Below, in pieces: positions 1 through 6,546 of a stretch of DNA of 9,704 nt. The stretch's first letter is position 1. Every line of letters starts with the position of its first letter. The DNA is from Bacteroidota bacterium (lineage in GTDB: Bacteria; Bacteroidota; Bacteroidia; Chitinophagales; Chitinophagaceae): NCBI GenBank assembly GCA_023429825.1, contig JAEZDC010000123.1:1-9704 (forward strand), given 5' to 3'. The notes beneath the pieces are model-generated. The model worked only from the letters and a program-made list of their open reading frames with translations, did not search any database and was not told the origin of the DNA. Made by a program: the position numbers and the translations under genes.

Positions 1-5
1 GCCTT

Positions 6-40
6 AAGCTCATTGCTAAACGCTTTGAGCTTTTGGTTTT
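6..40 (+). terminator. Terminator-like hairpin upstream of rpsK
   Basis: AAGCTCA (6-12) pairs perfectly with TGAGCTT (26-32) across a 13-base loop and is followed by a T-rich stretch (33-40, broken by GG). It would end or attenuate transcripts arriving from the left, probably from the preceding ribosomal gene, which lies outside the window. The stem is only 7 base pairs, so read-through into rpsK is likely. No end of rpsM can be recognised in bases 1-120. Confidence 0.4.
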
Positions 41-58
41 TATAAATGCCACCGGATA

Positions 59-79
59 TGTATCGCTTTAGGCGACACA
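59..79 (+). other. Small hairpin in the rpsK leader
   Basis: TGT-a-TCGC (59-66) can pair with GCGA-c-ACA (72-79), giving seven pairs with one mismatch around a five-base loop. It lies about 40 bases before the rpsK start. It could be a 5' leader structure of an mRNA starting in this gap, or chance. No function is claimed. Confidence 0.25.
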
Positions 80-120
80 AGTAGGGGCAATATTTTAGAA
101 GACTACCTCAAACAAACAAA

Positions 121-531
121 ATGGCAAAACCACAAAAAGCTCAGAACAGCGCAAAAGCCGCTGCGAAGAAAAGAATTGTAAAAGTAGATGCATATGGCGA
201 CGCTCATATCAACGCTACTTTCAACAATGTGATCATCAGTTTAACGAACAAGCAGGGACAGGTTATTTCATGGTCTTCTGCTGGTAAAATGGGTTTCAAA
301 GGTTCTAAAAAGAACACTCCATACGCTGCACAGATGGCAGCTGCTGATGCTGCAAGAGTAGCGTTGGATGCTGGTGTGAAAAGAGTAGACGTATATGTAA
401 AAGGACCAGGAGCTGGTCGTGAAAGTGCGATCCGTGGATTAGCACAGAACGGTATTGAAGTTTCTATGATCAAGGATATCACTCCATTACCACATAATGG
501 TTGCCGTCCTCCAAAGAAGAGAAGAGTATAA
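121..531 (+). CDS. rpsK: 30S ribosomal protein S11 (uS11)
   Basis: S11 is a component of the platform of the small ribosomal subunit, where it contacts 16S rRNA and helps shape the E-site/mRNA exit region. The 136-residue product is slightly longer than the usual ~129, owing to a lysine/alanine-rich N-terminal tail (residues 1-18). Family features seen: the NATFNN core (31-36), SWSSAG (50-55), KGPGAGR (94-100) followed by the A-R-G-L segment, and the basic C-terminus NGCRPPKKRRV. The ATG at 121 is preceded by an A-rich run (aaacaaacaaa) and no Shine-Dalgarno, as is normal in Bacteroidetes. It is followed by rpsD after 120 bases, the conserved alpha-operon order. The identification is essentially certain. 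Confidence 0.98.
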   Translation: MAKPQKAQNSAKAAAKKRIVKVDAYGDAHINATFNNVIISLTNKQGQVISWSSAGKMGFKGSKKNTPYAAQMAAADAARVALDAGVKRVDVYVKGPGAGRESAIRGLAQNGIEVSMIKDITPLPHNGCRPPKKRRV

Positions 532-547
532 TCTCTACATATTATTG

Positions 548-570
548 AATGCCTTTGGCGTTTCATTTTT
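548..570 (+). terminator. Weak hairpin with T-run after rpsK
   Basis: AATGCC (548-553) pairs with GGCGTT (557-562), with one T-G wobble and a TTT loop, and is followed by tcattttt. It starts 17 bases after the rpsK stop. With a short stem and an interrupted T-run it would at best be a partial terminator or an RNA end-processing site inside the operon. Confidence 0.3.
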
Positions 571-576
571 AAACAG

Positions 577-620
577 GGAGTTCCATTAATTTTTTACGAT
601 TTTTTACCGATGGACACTCC
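577..620 (+). promoter_or_regulatory. Long hairpin in the rpsK-rpsD gap
   Basis: GGAGTTCCAT (577-586) pairs with ATGGACACTCC (610-620): ten base pairs with a single bulged C at 615, enclosing a 23-base T-rich loop that contains ttttttac twice. It ends 31 bases before the rpsD start. S4 is a known autogenous regulator in other bacteria, through different RNA sites, so a role in controlling rpsD is a reasonable guess but is not shown here. Confidence 0.35.
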
Positions 621-651
621 GATACAAAAAAAATCGAAATGAAAAACAATT

Positions 652-1257
652 ATGGCACGTTACAATGGTCCTAAGACCAAAATTTCCCGCATTTTCGGAG
701 AGCCTATCTTAGGCAATGGAAAGTATCTTAACAAAAACAGCAACCCTCCGGGTCAGCACGGTGCTGCAAGAAAGCGTAAGAGCTTAGGAGAGTATGCACT
801 CCAGTTAAGAGAAAAGCAAAAAGCTAAATACACTTACGGTGTTTTAGAGCGCCAGTTCCGCAACACATTTGAAGAAGCTGCAAGAATGAAAGGTGTTACC
901 GGTGAAAACCTGATCAAGCTGTTAGAAGCAAGATTAGACAACACTGTGTTCCGCATGGGTATTGCACCTTCTCGCCCGGCTGCACGCCAGCTCGTTTCTC
1001 ATAAGCACATTACAGTGAATGGTGAAGTATTGAATATTCCTTCTTACACATGTAAGCCAGGTGATATCATCGCTCTTAAGCCTAAGAGTAATGATAACAG
1101 CTCTGTTACCAGCCAGATTCGTGGTAAGAACCCTAAGTTCGGTTGGATCGACTTTAACGAGACTGAAAAGAAAGGTACATTCATCACCTTCCCTGAAAGA
1201 GAAAGCGTTCCTGAGAACATCAAGGAGCAGCTGATAGTGGAATTGTATTCTAAATAA
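652..1257 (+). CDS. rpsD: 30S ribosomal protein S4 (uS4), zinc-free form
   Basis: S4 binds 16S rRNA early in 30S assembly, lines the mRNA entry channel, and in several bacteria represses its own operon. The 201-residue length is typical. The N-terminal half (1-91) lacks the CxxC pairs of zinc-binding S4 forms; the only cysteine is C134. The S4 RNA-binding domain spans about 92-155, with the LEARLDNTVFRMG entry (91-103), ARQLVSHKHITVNG (111-124) and the KPGD turn (135-138). The start is an ATG preceded by aaaaacaatt, with no Shine-Dalgarno. It lies between rpsK and rpoA as in most bacteria, with gaps of 120 and 86 bases that hold structured or repeated DNA. The identification is essentially certain. 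Confidence 0.98.
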   Translation: MARYNGPKTKISRIFGEPILGNGKYLNKNSNPPGQHGAARKRKSLGEYALQLREKQKAKYTYGVLERQFRNTFEEAARMKGVTGENLIKLLEARLDNTVFRMGIAPSRPAARQLVSHKHITVNGEVLNIPSYTCKPGDIIALKPKSNDNSSVTSQIRGKNPKFGWIDFNETEKKGTFITFPERESVPENIKEQLIVELYSK

Positions 1258-1259
1258 TA

Positions 1260-1314
1260 GTCAATGAGTCAATGAGACATCGAGTCGATGACTGATGACC
1301 AATGACCAGATGAC
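1260..1314 (+). repeat. Short tandem repeats between rpsD and rpoA
   Basis: Two exact copies of GTCAATGA lie head to tail (1260-1275). After a small hairpin (CATCG 1278-1282 / CGATG 1286-1290) come four copies of RATGAC starting at 1287, 1294, 1301 and 1309, so a period of about seven bases. The block fills most of the gap between two essential genes and begins right after the rpsD stop. It looks like a short simple-sequence array; whether it varies in copy number or recurs elsewhere cannot be seen here. Confidence 0.7.
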
Positions 1315-1343
1315 TTGTTCTAAAATTAAAACCCGAAGTATAA

Positions 1344-2342
1344 ATGGCAATTTTAAACTTCCAAAAGCCTGACAAGATCGTTCTTCAGAAAGCAACAGAT
1401 TTTGAAGGTCAGTTCGAATTCCGTCCGTTAGAGCCAGGATTTGGTCTAACGATCGGTAACGCTTTACGCAGAGTATTGCTTAGCTCTTTAGAAGGTCATG
1501 CTATCGTTGGCATCAAGATCGAAGGAGTTGATCATGAATTTGCAACTATCAAAGGCATTACTGAAGACGTAACTGAAATTATCCTCAATTTAAAGCAGGT
1601 TCGTTTCAAGAAAAATGTTGAGCACGATGTGCCAACAGAAAGAGTGAACCTTTCTATAAAAGGAAGAACTGAATTCACTGCCGGAATGATCGGTGAAGTA
1701 TCTCAAAGCTTCCAGGTGATGAACCCGGAGCTGGTGATCTGCACTATGGACGTTACTTCTAAGCTGGATATCGAATTAACCATAGCTAAAGGCAGAGGTT
1801 ATGTTCCGGCTGAGGAGAACAAGCAAAAGGATGCTGCATTCGGCTGGGTGGCTATCGATTCAATTCATACTCCTATCAAGAATGTGAGATATTCAATCGA
1901 GAACTATCGTGTAGAACAAAGAACGGACTATGAAAAGTTGATCTTGGATGTTGCTACCGATGGAACTATCCATCCTGAAGAAGCTGTTAAGCAGGCTTCA
2001 AGAATATTGATCCAGCATTTGATGATCATCACTGATGAAAACATCACTTTCGATAATAAAGAAGATAAGAAAGAAGATGTGGTAGATGAGCAAGTGCTCC
2101 AGTTAAGAAAAGTTTTGAAGACTCCATTGGAAGATCTGGATCTTTCAGTACGTGCCTTCAATTGCTTAAAAGCTGCTAAGATCAATTCATTGAGTGAGTT
2201 GGTTCAGTACGAGCAGGAAGACCTGATGAAATTCAGAAACTTCGGTCAAAAATCACTTGCAGAGATTGAGCAGGTGTTGAATGAAAGAGGTCTGCATTTC
2301 GGAATGGATCTGCATAAGTTAGGTTTGGATAATTTAGATTAA
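1344..2342 (+). CDS. rpoA: DNA-directed RNA polymerase subunit alpha
   Basis: Alpha dimerises to scaffold assembly of the beta and beta-prime subunits, and its C-terminal domain touches upstream promoter DNA and activators. The 332-residue length is normal. The N-terminal domain (about 1-235) contains the family segment LTIGNALRRVLLSSLEGHA (35-53). A charged linker (NKEDKKEDVVDEQ, near 238-250) leads to the C-terminal domain (about 258-320). There R270, N273 and C274 match E. coli R265, N268 and C269, and the later G-x-K-S-L-x-E-I segment is also kept, so DNA contacts are probably preserved. The start ATG follows cccgaagtataa. A strong terminator begins seven bases after the stop, so expression may drop before rplQ. 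Confidence 0.98.
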   Translation: MAILNFQKPDKIVLQKATDFEGQFEFRPLEPGFGLTIGNALRRVLLSSLEGHAIVGIKIEGVDHEFATIKGITEDVTEIILNLKQVRFKKNVEHDVPTERVNLSIKGRTEFTAGMIGEVSQSFQVMNPELVICTMDVTSKLDIELTIAKGRGYVPAEENKQKDAAFGWVAIDSIHTPIKNVRYSIENYRVEQRTDYEKLILDVATDGTIHPEEAVKQASRILIQHLMIITDENITFDNKEDKKEDVVDEQVLQLRKVLKTPLEDLDLSVRAFNCLKAAKINSLSELVQYEQEDLMKFRNFGQKSLAEIEQVLNERGLHFGMDLHKLGLDNLD

Positions 2343-2348
2343 GACATT

Positions 2349-2389
2349 AGCTATCAGCTTAGCTCACTGCTGAAAGCTGATAGCTTTTT
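2349..2389 (+). terminator. Strong intrinsic terminator between rpoA and rplQ
   Basis: AGCTATCAGCTT (2349-2360) pairs perfectly with AAGCTGATAGCT (2374-2385) over 12 base pairs, with a 13-base loop that can form a further AGC/GCT mini-stem, followed directly by TTTT (2386-2389). It begins seven bases after the rpoA stop, inside an operon normally transcribed through rplQ. Stem length and T-run make this a convincing terminator or attenuator. Confidence 0.75.
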
Positions 2390-2397
2390 ATATCACG

Positions 2398-2424
2398 CTC
2401 TATAATTCCTGACACGGTATAGAG
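2398..2424 (+). promoter_or_regulatory. Hairpin in the rplQ leader
   Basis: CTCTATA (2398-2404) pairs perfectly with TATAGAG (2418-2424) around a 13-base loop (attcctgacacgg). It ends 17 bases before the rplQ ATG and has no T-run, so it is not a terminator. It could be a leader structure controlling L17 translation or an RNA-processing site after the preceding terminator. Function is inferred from position only. Confidence 0.35.
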
Positions 2425-2441
2425 ATTAAAAATTAAACGTC

Positions 2442-2978
2442 ATGCGTCACGGAGACAAAATCAACAACCTGGGTCGTAAGAAAGCACACAGGGAAGCGTT
2501 ACTCGCCAACTTAGCGAGTGCATTGATCAGGCACAAAAGGATCGTAACCACTTTGGCAAAAGCTAAAGCATTGCGTGCTTATGTAGAGCCCCTGATCACT
2601 AAAACAAAGAAGACTGAAAGTAAAGAGCAGATCATGCATAACAGTCGTTTGGTATTCTCTTATTTGGAGAATAATGAAGCTGTGAAGGAACTGTTCTCTG
2701 TAGTAGGCCCTAAAGTAGCTGGAAGACCAGGTGGATATACAAGAATTATTAAATTAGGTATTCGCCCGGGTGATAATGCTGAGACCGCAATGATAGAGTT
2801 GGTTGACTTCAACGAGATCTACGGTAAAGGTGTTGCACAGGGTGCTGAGCCAGCTAAGAAGACAAGAAGAAGCAGAAGTGGTGGTGGTGCTAAAAAAGCA
2901 ACTGCAAAAACTGAAGAAACTGCACCTGCAGTAACCGATGCAGAAGTTGTTGAAGAAAAACCTAAGACTGAAGAATAA
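2442..2978 (+). CDS. rplQ: 50S ribosomal protein L17 (bL17), C-terminally extended
   Basis: L17 sits near the polypeptide exit tunnel of the large ribosomal subunit. The core (1-127) is clear: MRHGDKINNLGRKKAHR at the start, LIRHKRIVTTLAKAKALR (28-45), and the GRPGGYTRIIKLGIRPGD segment (94-111). The protein has 178 residues, whereas the core alone is roughly 120-130. The extra tail (128-178) begins with a basic stretch (KKTRRSRSGGGAKK) and ends in an acidic/alanine-rich run (EETAPAV ... EVVEEKPKTEE), a low-complexity and probably disordered extension that I believe is common in Bacteroidetes L17. It follows rpoA after 99 bases containing a terminator and a second hairpin. A further terminator follows 24 bases after the stop. 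Confidence 0.97.
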   Translation: MRHGDKINNLGRKKAHREALLANLASALIRHKRIVTTLAKAKALRAYVEPLITKTKKTESKEQIMHNSRLVFSYLENNEAVKELFSVVGPKVAGRPGGYTRIIKLGIRPGDNAETAMIELVDFNEIYGKGVAQGAEPAKKTRRSRSGGGAKKATAKTEETAPAVTDAEVVEEKPKTEE

Positions 2979-3002
2979 TCATGTTGAAAAGTTTTTAGAT
3001 AG

Positions 3003-3035
3003 AAGGCAGGACGTTGGTTCTGCCTTTTTTATTTT
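3003..3035 (+). terminator. Intrinsic terminator after rplQ
   Basis: AAGGCAG (3003-3009) pairs perfectly with CTGCCTT (3020-3026) and is followed by TTTTATTTT (3027-3035). It marks the end of the alpha operon and lies 27 bases before the carA ATG, so carA is probably transcribed by read-through or from a promoter not recognised here. Confidence 0.75.
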
Positions 3036-3061
3036 GCACTCAATTTAATCTCAACTTAATA

Positions 3062-4162
3062 ATGTCCAACATTCCTCAACCAGCGATCTTAGTTTTAGCA
3101 GACGGTAATGTATTTCATGGATGTGCATTTGGTAAAATAGGCACAACTACAGGCGAAATTTGTTTCAATACAGGGATGACAGGGTACCAGGAAGTATTTA
3201 CAGATCCGAGCTATTACGGGCAGGTACTGATCATGAATAATGTACACATTGGTAACTATGGTGTGACTGATGCTGACGTAGAAAGTGATACTGTTAAGAT
3301 AAAAGGTTTGATATGCCGCAACCTGGAAGATCAGTTCAGTCGCTTTATGGCGAAGGGTTCATTGGATGAGTATTTAAAGCGAAATAATATTGTTGCAATA
3401 GAAGATGTGGATACAAGAGCATTAGTAGCTCACGTGAGACAAAAAGGTGCGATGAACTGCATTATCTCATCTGAAGAATTGGATGTTGAAAAACTAAAAA
3501 CACAGTTGGCTGAATGCCCCGATATGGATGGATTGGAATTAGCCAGCGTAGTTAGTACAGATAAAGAATATGAACTTGGTGATCCTAACTCATCAATAAA
3601 AGTAGCGGTGTTAGATTATGGAGTGAAGAAACATATTCTTGATTGTTTAGTACAAAGAGGCGCTCATGTAAGAGTACATCCCGCAAAGACATCTATTAAT
3701 AGATTGAAAGAGTTTAACCCAAATGGGTATTTTATCAGTAACGGTCCTGGTGATCCTGCTGCAATGGATTATGCTATCGATACAGTAAAAGAATTGATGA
3801 ATGAAAACAAGCCAATGTTTGGAATTTGCCTGGGTCATCAGTTGTTGGCGCTGGCAAATGGAATTGATACGTTTAAAATGCATCACGGCCATAGAGGATT
3901 GAATCACCCGGTGAAGAACGTTGTGACCGGCCAATGCGAGATCACCACGCAGAATCATGGCTTTGGTGTAAATCCTGAATCGATAAAAAACAATCCCAAC
4001 ATAGAGATCACTCACGTCAACCTCAACGACGGTTCCATTGAAGGAATAAGAGTGAAAGGCAAACCTGCATTCAGTGTGCAATATCACCCGGAGAGCACAC
4101 CTGGGCCGCATGACAGCAGGTATTTGTTTGATGAGTTTGTGAAGATGATGAAGGCTAATTAG
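3062..4162 (+). CDS. carA: Carbamoyl-phosphate synthase small (glutaminase) subunit
   Basis: CarA hydrolyses glutamine and channels the ammonia to CarB, which makes carbamoyl phosphate for pyrimidine and arginine synthesis. The 366 residues fit the family. The N-terminal small-chain domain (about 1-135) holds FNTGMTGYQEVFTDPSYYGQ (35-54). The class I glutamine amidotransferase domain (about 180-362) has SNGPGDP (226-232), the nucleophile elbow GICLGHQ with Cys256, and QYHPES with His342 and Glu344, so the triad is complete. I chose the ATG at 3062 because the frame extends upstream only to a TTG inside the terminator hairpin, and MSNIPQPAILVLADG matches a normal CarA beginning. carB is not in the window, and the next gene is unrelated. 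The gene follows rplQ after 83 bases. Confidence 0.96.
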   Translation: MSNIPQPAILVLADGNVFHGCAFGKIGTTTGEICFNTGMTGYQEVFTDPSYYGQVLIMNNVHIGNYGVTDADVESDTVKIKGLICRNLEDQFSRFMAKGSLDEYLKRNNIVAIEDVDTRALVAHVRQKGAMNCIISSEELDVEKLKTQLAECPDMDGLELASVVSTDKEYELGDPNSSIKVAVLDYGVKKHILDCLVQRGAHVRVHPAKTSINRLKEFNPNGYFISNGPGDPAAMDYAIDTVKELMNENKPMFGICLGHQLLALANGIDTFKMHHGHRGLNHPVKNVVTGQCEITTQNHGFGVNPESIKNNPNIEITHVNLNDGSIEGIRVKGKPAFSVQYHPESTPGPHDSRYLFDEFVKMMKAN

Positions 4163-4166
4163 CAAA

Positions 4167-4194
4167 TTCGATAATTGGATATTTCGATAATTGG
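4167..4194. repeat. 12-base direct repeat after carA
   Basis: TTCGATAATTGG occurs exactly at 4167-4178 and again at 4183-4194, a 16-base period, beginning four bases after the carA stop. Like the array after rpsD, it is a short simple repeat placed immediately downstream of a gene. Confidence 0.7.
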
Positions 4195-4221
4195 CCCGGC
4201 TGCGCAATTACTATTGACCAT

Positions 4222-4358
4222 CGTTGCGTCGCACTCTTGTACGTTCTGTACTTTATTCACCTAATGGAAATCTTGCGAGTTAAATAATTAACCGAGCTAG
4301 GAGCTGACTGTTGCATTAGTTGACAGCTGTTCTGGTAGTACAAGTGTGCGACGCAACG
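4222..4358. repeat. 137-base element bounded by a 21-base inverted repeat
   Basis: CGTTGCGTCGCACTCTTGTAC (4222-4242) is the reverse complement of bases 4338-4358 except for one position (4235/4345). The arms are GC-rich compared with the AT-rich surroundings. The 95-base centre has no open frame of note and contains GTTCTG twice (4243-4248 and 4329-4334). No clear target-site duplication flanks it. The form fits a MITE-like or REP-like dispersed element; an RNA hairpin acting on carA or on the small gene at 4442 is the alternative. It occupies about half of the 279-base gap, which otherwise shows only the 12-base direct repeat and AT-rich DNA. Confidence 0.6.
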
Positions 4359-4441
4359 GCAGCTTCATAATTATTCAACAGCTGGTATCATAATAATTAT
4401 CCTTTCTATTGGCAGGAAGTTTGAATTTTTATTGATTATTC

Positions 4442-4759
4442 ATGAATAAAACAGGAGGAGATATGCAAGATCAACAAACAGCGACAGAAAGGACATTGAA
4501 CAGAGGTACCAGCGCTAATGGTCATGGAGGCAGCAAGCCGCAACATAAAGAAGGACCAGTAGCTGAAACGATTGAGAACCAGACAGCGAAAGTTCCATCT
4601 GATATATACTTATGGGCATCTGTTGGTGCAATGGCTACATCGGCTGTATTGCAGATAATGGGTCAAAGAAAAGTGAGCTTATTTTTTGGGCAGTGGGTTG
4701 CCCCGATCCTGATCATGGGATTGTACAATAAGATTGTGAAAGTTGCAGGTCATGATTAA
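4442..4759 (+). CDS. Small two-helix membrane protein, unknown function
   Basis: I do not recognise a named family. The 105-residue product has a polar, Gly/Gln/Thr-rich, probably unstructured N-terminus (1-53) followed by two hydrophobic segments (about 55-74, YLWASVGAMATSAVLQIMG, and about 78-96, VSLFFGQWVAPILIMGLY) joined by a very short GQRK turn, ending in NKIVKVAGHD. This suggests a membrane helical hairpin. Two starts are possible: the ATG at 4442, preceded by AT-rich DNA as is common in Bacteroidetes, or the ATG at 4463 (98 residues), which has AGGAGG at 4453-4458 four bases upstream. The longer form is given, but the choice is open. The gene stands alone after a repeat-bearing gap and ends at a bidirectional terminator. 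The frame and helix pattern make it a likely real gene. Confidence 0.75.
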   Translation: MNKTGGDMQDQQTATERTLNRGTSANGHGGSKPQHKEGPVAETIENQTAKVPSDIYLWASVGAMATSAVLQIMGQRKVSLFFGQWVAPILIMGLYNKIVKVAGHD

Positions 4760-4778
4760 TGATTGTGATTGTTCAAAT

Positions 4779-4814
4779 AAAAATCCCGGTACTACTAACC
4801 GGGATTTTTTATTT
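4779..4814. terminator. Bidirectional terminator between converging genes
   Basis: AAAAATCCCGGT (4779-4790) pairs perfectly with ACCGGGATTTTT (4798-4809) over 12 base pairs with a seven-base loop. T-runs follow on the + strand (to 4814) and, by the A-run, on the - strand. It sits 19 bases after the small + strand gene and directly next to the stop of the - strand gene ending at 4813, so it can end transcripts from both sides. Confidence 0.88.
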
Positions 4815-5823
4815 AGTATCGTTTCTTTTTGAAGATGAGTTTGTATAACCATCGCAGCAGAAGTATCACTATAACAATTCCTGTGATCACAACAGCTATG
4901 ATGCCGACTATTACCCAGGTGAGTGTGTTGTCGTGAACTTTAAAATCGCTTTTATCTATCGCTTTGAATTGTGTTGAGTTGAACTCAGCAACAGGAAAAG
5001 CATCTATCTCTTTATAATACTGTTCCGCATTTTTGTTGATCGCATTGAAATCAAAATTCTCTGTTTTGCTTTTGTACCAAAGTAGAATGTTGTTTGAAGA
5101 ATCAGGTTCAAGGTTAGTGAAGGAGAATTTGAGATGCGTATCATCACCTGTTAAGCCGTTAGGATACACACCTTTTATGTCTTTTAGTGTAAGTCCATTC
5201 TTCAAATGAAATAAAACCTGCCCTTGTTCAATCTTTCCGGCCCAGGCTTTTCCTGTTTCTAAGATATAGGCGAACCCATTTCCCTTATCAACAGAGTAAC
5301 CACTTCTTAAACCTGTGTTGCTGTTATTAGTGAGAAAGTAAACAGTGATCTTCGTGAGTTGCCTGGGTGCAAATGTGCAACTCCAGTAGTACCAATTGCG
5401 CATTTGCATATCATTCTTTTCAATTACACGATATGCAGAATCGTAACCTTCCATTGGTTTACGGTAATTGGTCTGCTGATCGTTAATTAAAACTTTTAAA
5501 GAATAGATATCATCAAACATTACATTATCCACTAGTTCCTGGTTGTATTGGCCATTGATAGGGTAGCCCGCTCTCATTGTTATAGGTTCATCTGTAGTAT
5601 TATACATCCAATATTCACCTTTCACAACAGCAAAACCAGGATATAGATTCACAACTACAAGCTCCTTTTGCATTTGGATTTTTCCAAAATGAATACTGTC
5701 TTCTTTAAACAATGGAATAAATCTTCCGCCATGACCGGTCTGCCACATCCCAGGCATTGCCGCATTTCCAAAGCTTTGAATTGAAATAAGAAGGATTGCA
5801 ATGGATAAAAGCCAAATCTTCAT
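4813..5823 (-). CDS. Exported, C-terminally anchored beta-rich protein, unknown function
   Basis: The 336-residue protein begins with a signal peptide (MKIWLLSIAILLISIQSFGNAA; cleavage probably near residue 22; no lipobox cysteine). A long extracytoplasmic region (about 23-300) has alternating hydrophobic/polar stretches typical of beta structure, for example ELVVVNLYPGFAVVKGEYWM (54-73) followed by NTTDEPITMRAGYPI. One strong helix (about 302-324) then leads to a basic tail (KLIFKKKRY), which predicts the body outside and the tail in the cytoplasm. The early part faintly recalls DUF4424-type exported proteins, but I would not assign it. It lies 31 bases downstream of the response regulator on the same strand and is the last gene before the terminator, so it is probably co-transcribed with the two-component system, as an accessory sensor or a regulated product. 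Confidence 0.85.
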   Translation of the reverse strand: MKIWLLSIAILLISIQSFGNAAMPGMWQTGHGGRFIPLFKEDSIHFGKIQMQKELVVVNLYPGFAVVKGEYWMYNTTDEPITMRAGYPINGQYNQELVDNVMFDDIYSLKVLINDQQTNYRKPMEGYDSAYRVIEKNDMQMRNWYYWSCTFAPRQLTKITVYFLTNNSNTGLRSGYSVDKGNGFAYILETGKAWAGKIEQGQVLFHLKNGLTLKDIKGVYPNGLTGDDTHLKFSFTNLEPDSSNNILLWYKSKTENFDFNAINKNAEQYYKEIDAFPVAEFNSTQFKAIDKSDFKVHDNTLTWVIVGIIAVVITGIVIVILLLRWLYKLIFKKKRY

Positions 5824-5854
5824 AGTACCGATGTTTTAATAGGGATAATAAAAA

Positions 5855-6505
5855 TTAATCTACAAGATTGTTCTTTACAGCGAAGAAGACAAGACCTGCT
5901 GTATTCTTAAGCCCGAACCGCTCCATCAGTCTTTCTTTGATGCTTTCAACTGTTCTTGGACTGATATTCATTTTTTCACCGATCTCCTGGCTGGTGAACT
6001 CCATACAGATATATCGCAGCACATCTTTTTCTCTTTCGCTCACCTGGATGTTGTTATTGAGAGAAGGTAGAACCCGTGCTTTATTATGTGCACGTTTCAG
6101 TAGAATTCTATTTACAAAGTTGTTGAGATAATAACCTTTTGAAACCACGTCCATAATAGCTTTCTTGATTTCCTGCGGATCTGTACTCTTCAATAAATAT
6201 CCATTCGCACCATTTTCCATCAGGTGCGTAACAAACCTTTCGTCTTCATGCATGGTCAATACTAACACGGCAATGTTGGGATAATGGCGGCTAATGTATT
6301 TGGTAGTTTCAATGCCGTCTTTAACAGGCATGCGCAGGTCCATTAGGATTACGTCTGGTTGTGTTTCAGTTAGACCGTTCAGGAGTTCTTCGCCATTTTC
6401 TGCTTCAAGTACAAAATGAATATTGCTGTAATGGCGTAAGGATAAGATGACTCCTTTCCTGAAAATTTTATGATCGTCTGCGATAGCAACTTTTATATCA
6501 GCCAT
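5855..6505 (-). CDS. NarL/LuxR-family response regulator
   Basis: This is a cytoplasmic transcription factor that should be phosphorylated by the kinase encoded just upstream. The receiver domain (about 4-120) has the acidic pair D10/D11, phospho-acceptor D56 in DVILMDLRMP, switch threonine T84 and lysine K106, so all key residues are present. A LuxR-type helix-turn-helix (about 153-210) shows VSEREKDVLRYI, TSQEIGEKMNISPRTVESIK and the recognition-helix region. The length of 216 is typical. The ATG start is 40 bases after the kinase stop; a small hairpin (6532-6546) lies in the gap. The protein is clearly related to the divergent regulator starting at 9132. Its targets are unknown; candidates are its own operon and the repeats at 8955-9012. 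Confidence 0.95.
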   Translation of the reverse strand: MADIKVAIADDHKIFRKGVILSLRHYSNIHFVLEAENGEELLNGLTETQPDVILMDLRMPVKDGIETTKYISRHYPNIAVLVLTMHEDERFVTHLMENGANGYLLKSTDPQEIKKAIMDVVSKGYYLNNFVNRILLKRAHNKARVLPSLNNNIQVSEREKDVLRYICMEFTSQEIGEKMNISPRTVESIKERLMERFGLKNTAGLVFFAVKNNLVD

Positions 6506-6531
6506 ACCTTACCAAAGATATTAAGGAGGGG

Positions 6532-6546
6532 AATGAGTAGCTCATT
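6532..6546 (-). other. Small hairpin between kinase and regulator genes
   Basis: AATGAG (6532-6537) and CTCATT (6541-6546) form a perfect six-pair stem with a three-base loop overlapping the kinase stop codon. There is no T-run, so it is not a terminator. It may affect mRNA stability or coupling between the two genes, or be chance. Confidence 0.3.

Noticed and set aside
204..566. Open frame antisense to rpsK
   Set aside because: Shadow of a conserved ribosomal protein gene; the same applies to the antisense frames over rpoA (1928-2185) and carA (3647-4207).
2401..2406. TATAAT as a -10 promoter for rplQ
   Set aside because: Bacteroidetes use a different promoter form, no -35 partner is seen, and the bases belong to the hairpin stem and loop at 2398-2424.
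3014..3061. Upstream extension of carA starting at a TTG
   Set aside because: It begins inside the rplQ terminator hairpin and adds 16 residues not expected in CarA; the ATG at 3062 fits the family start.
4222..4358. Insertion sequence with transposase
   Set aside because: No coding frame for a transposase lies between the inverted arms; at most a non-autonomous element.
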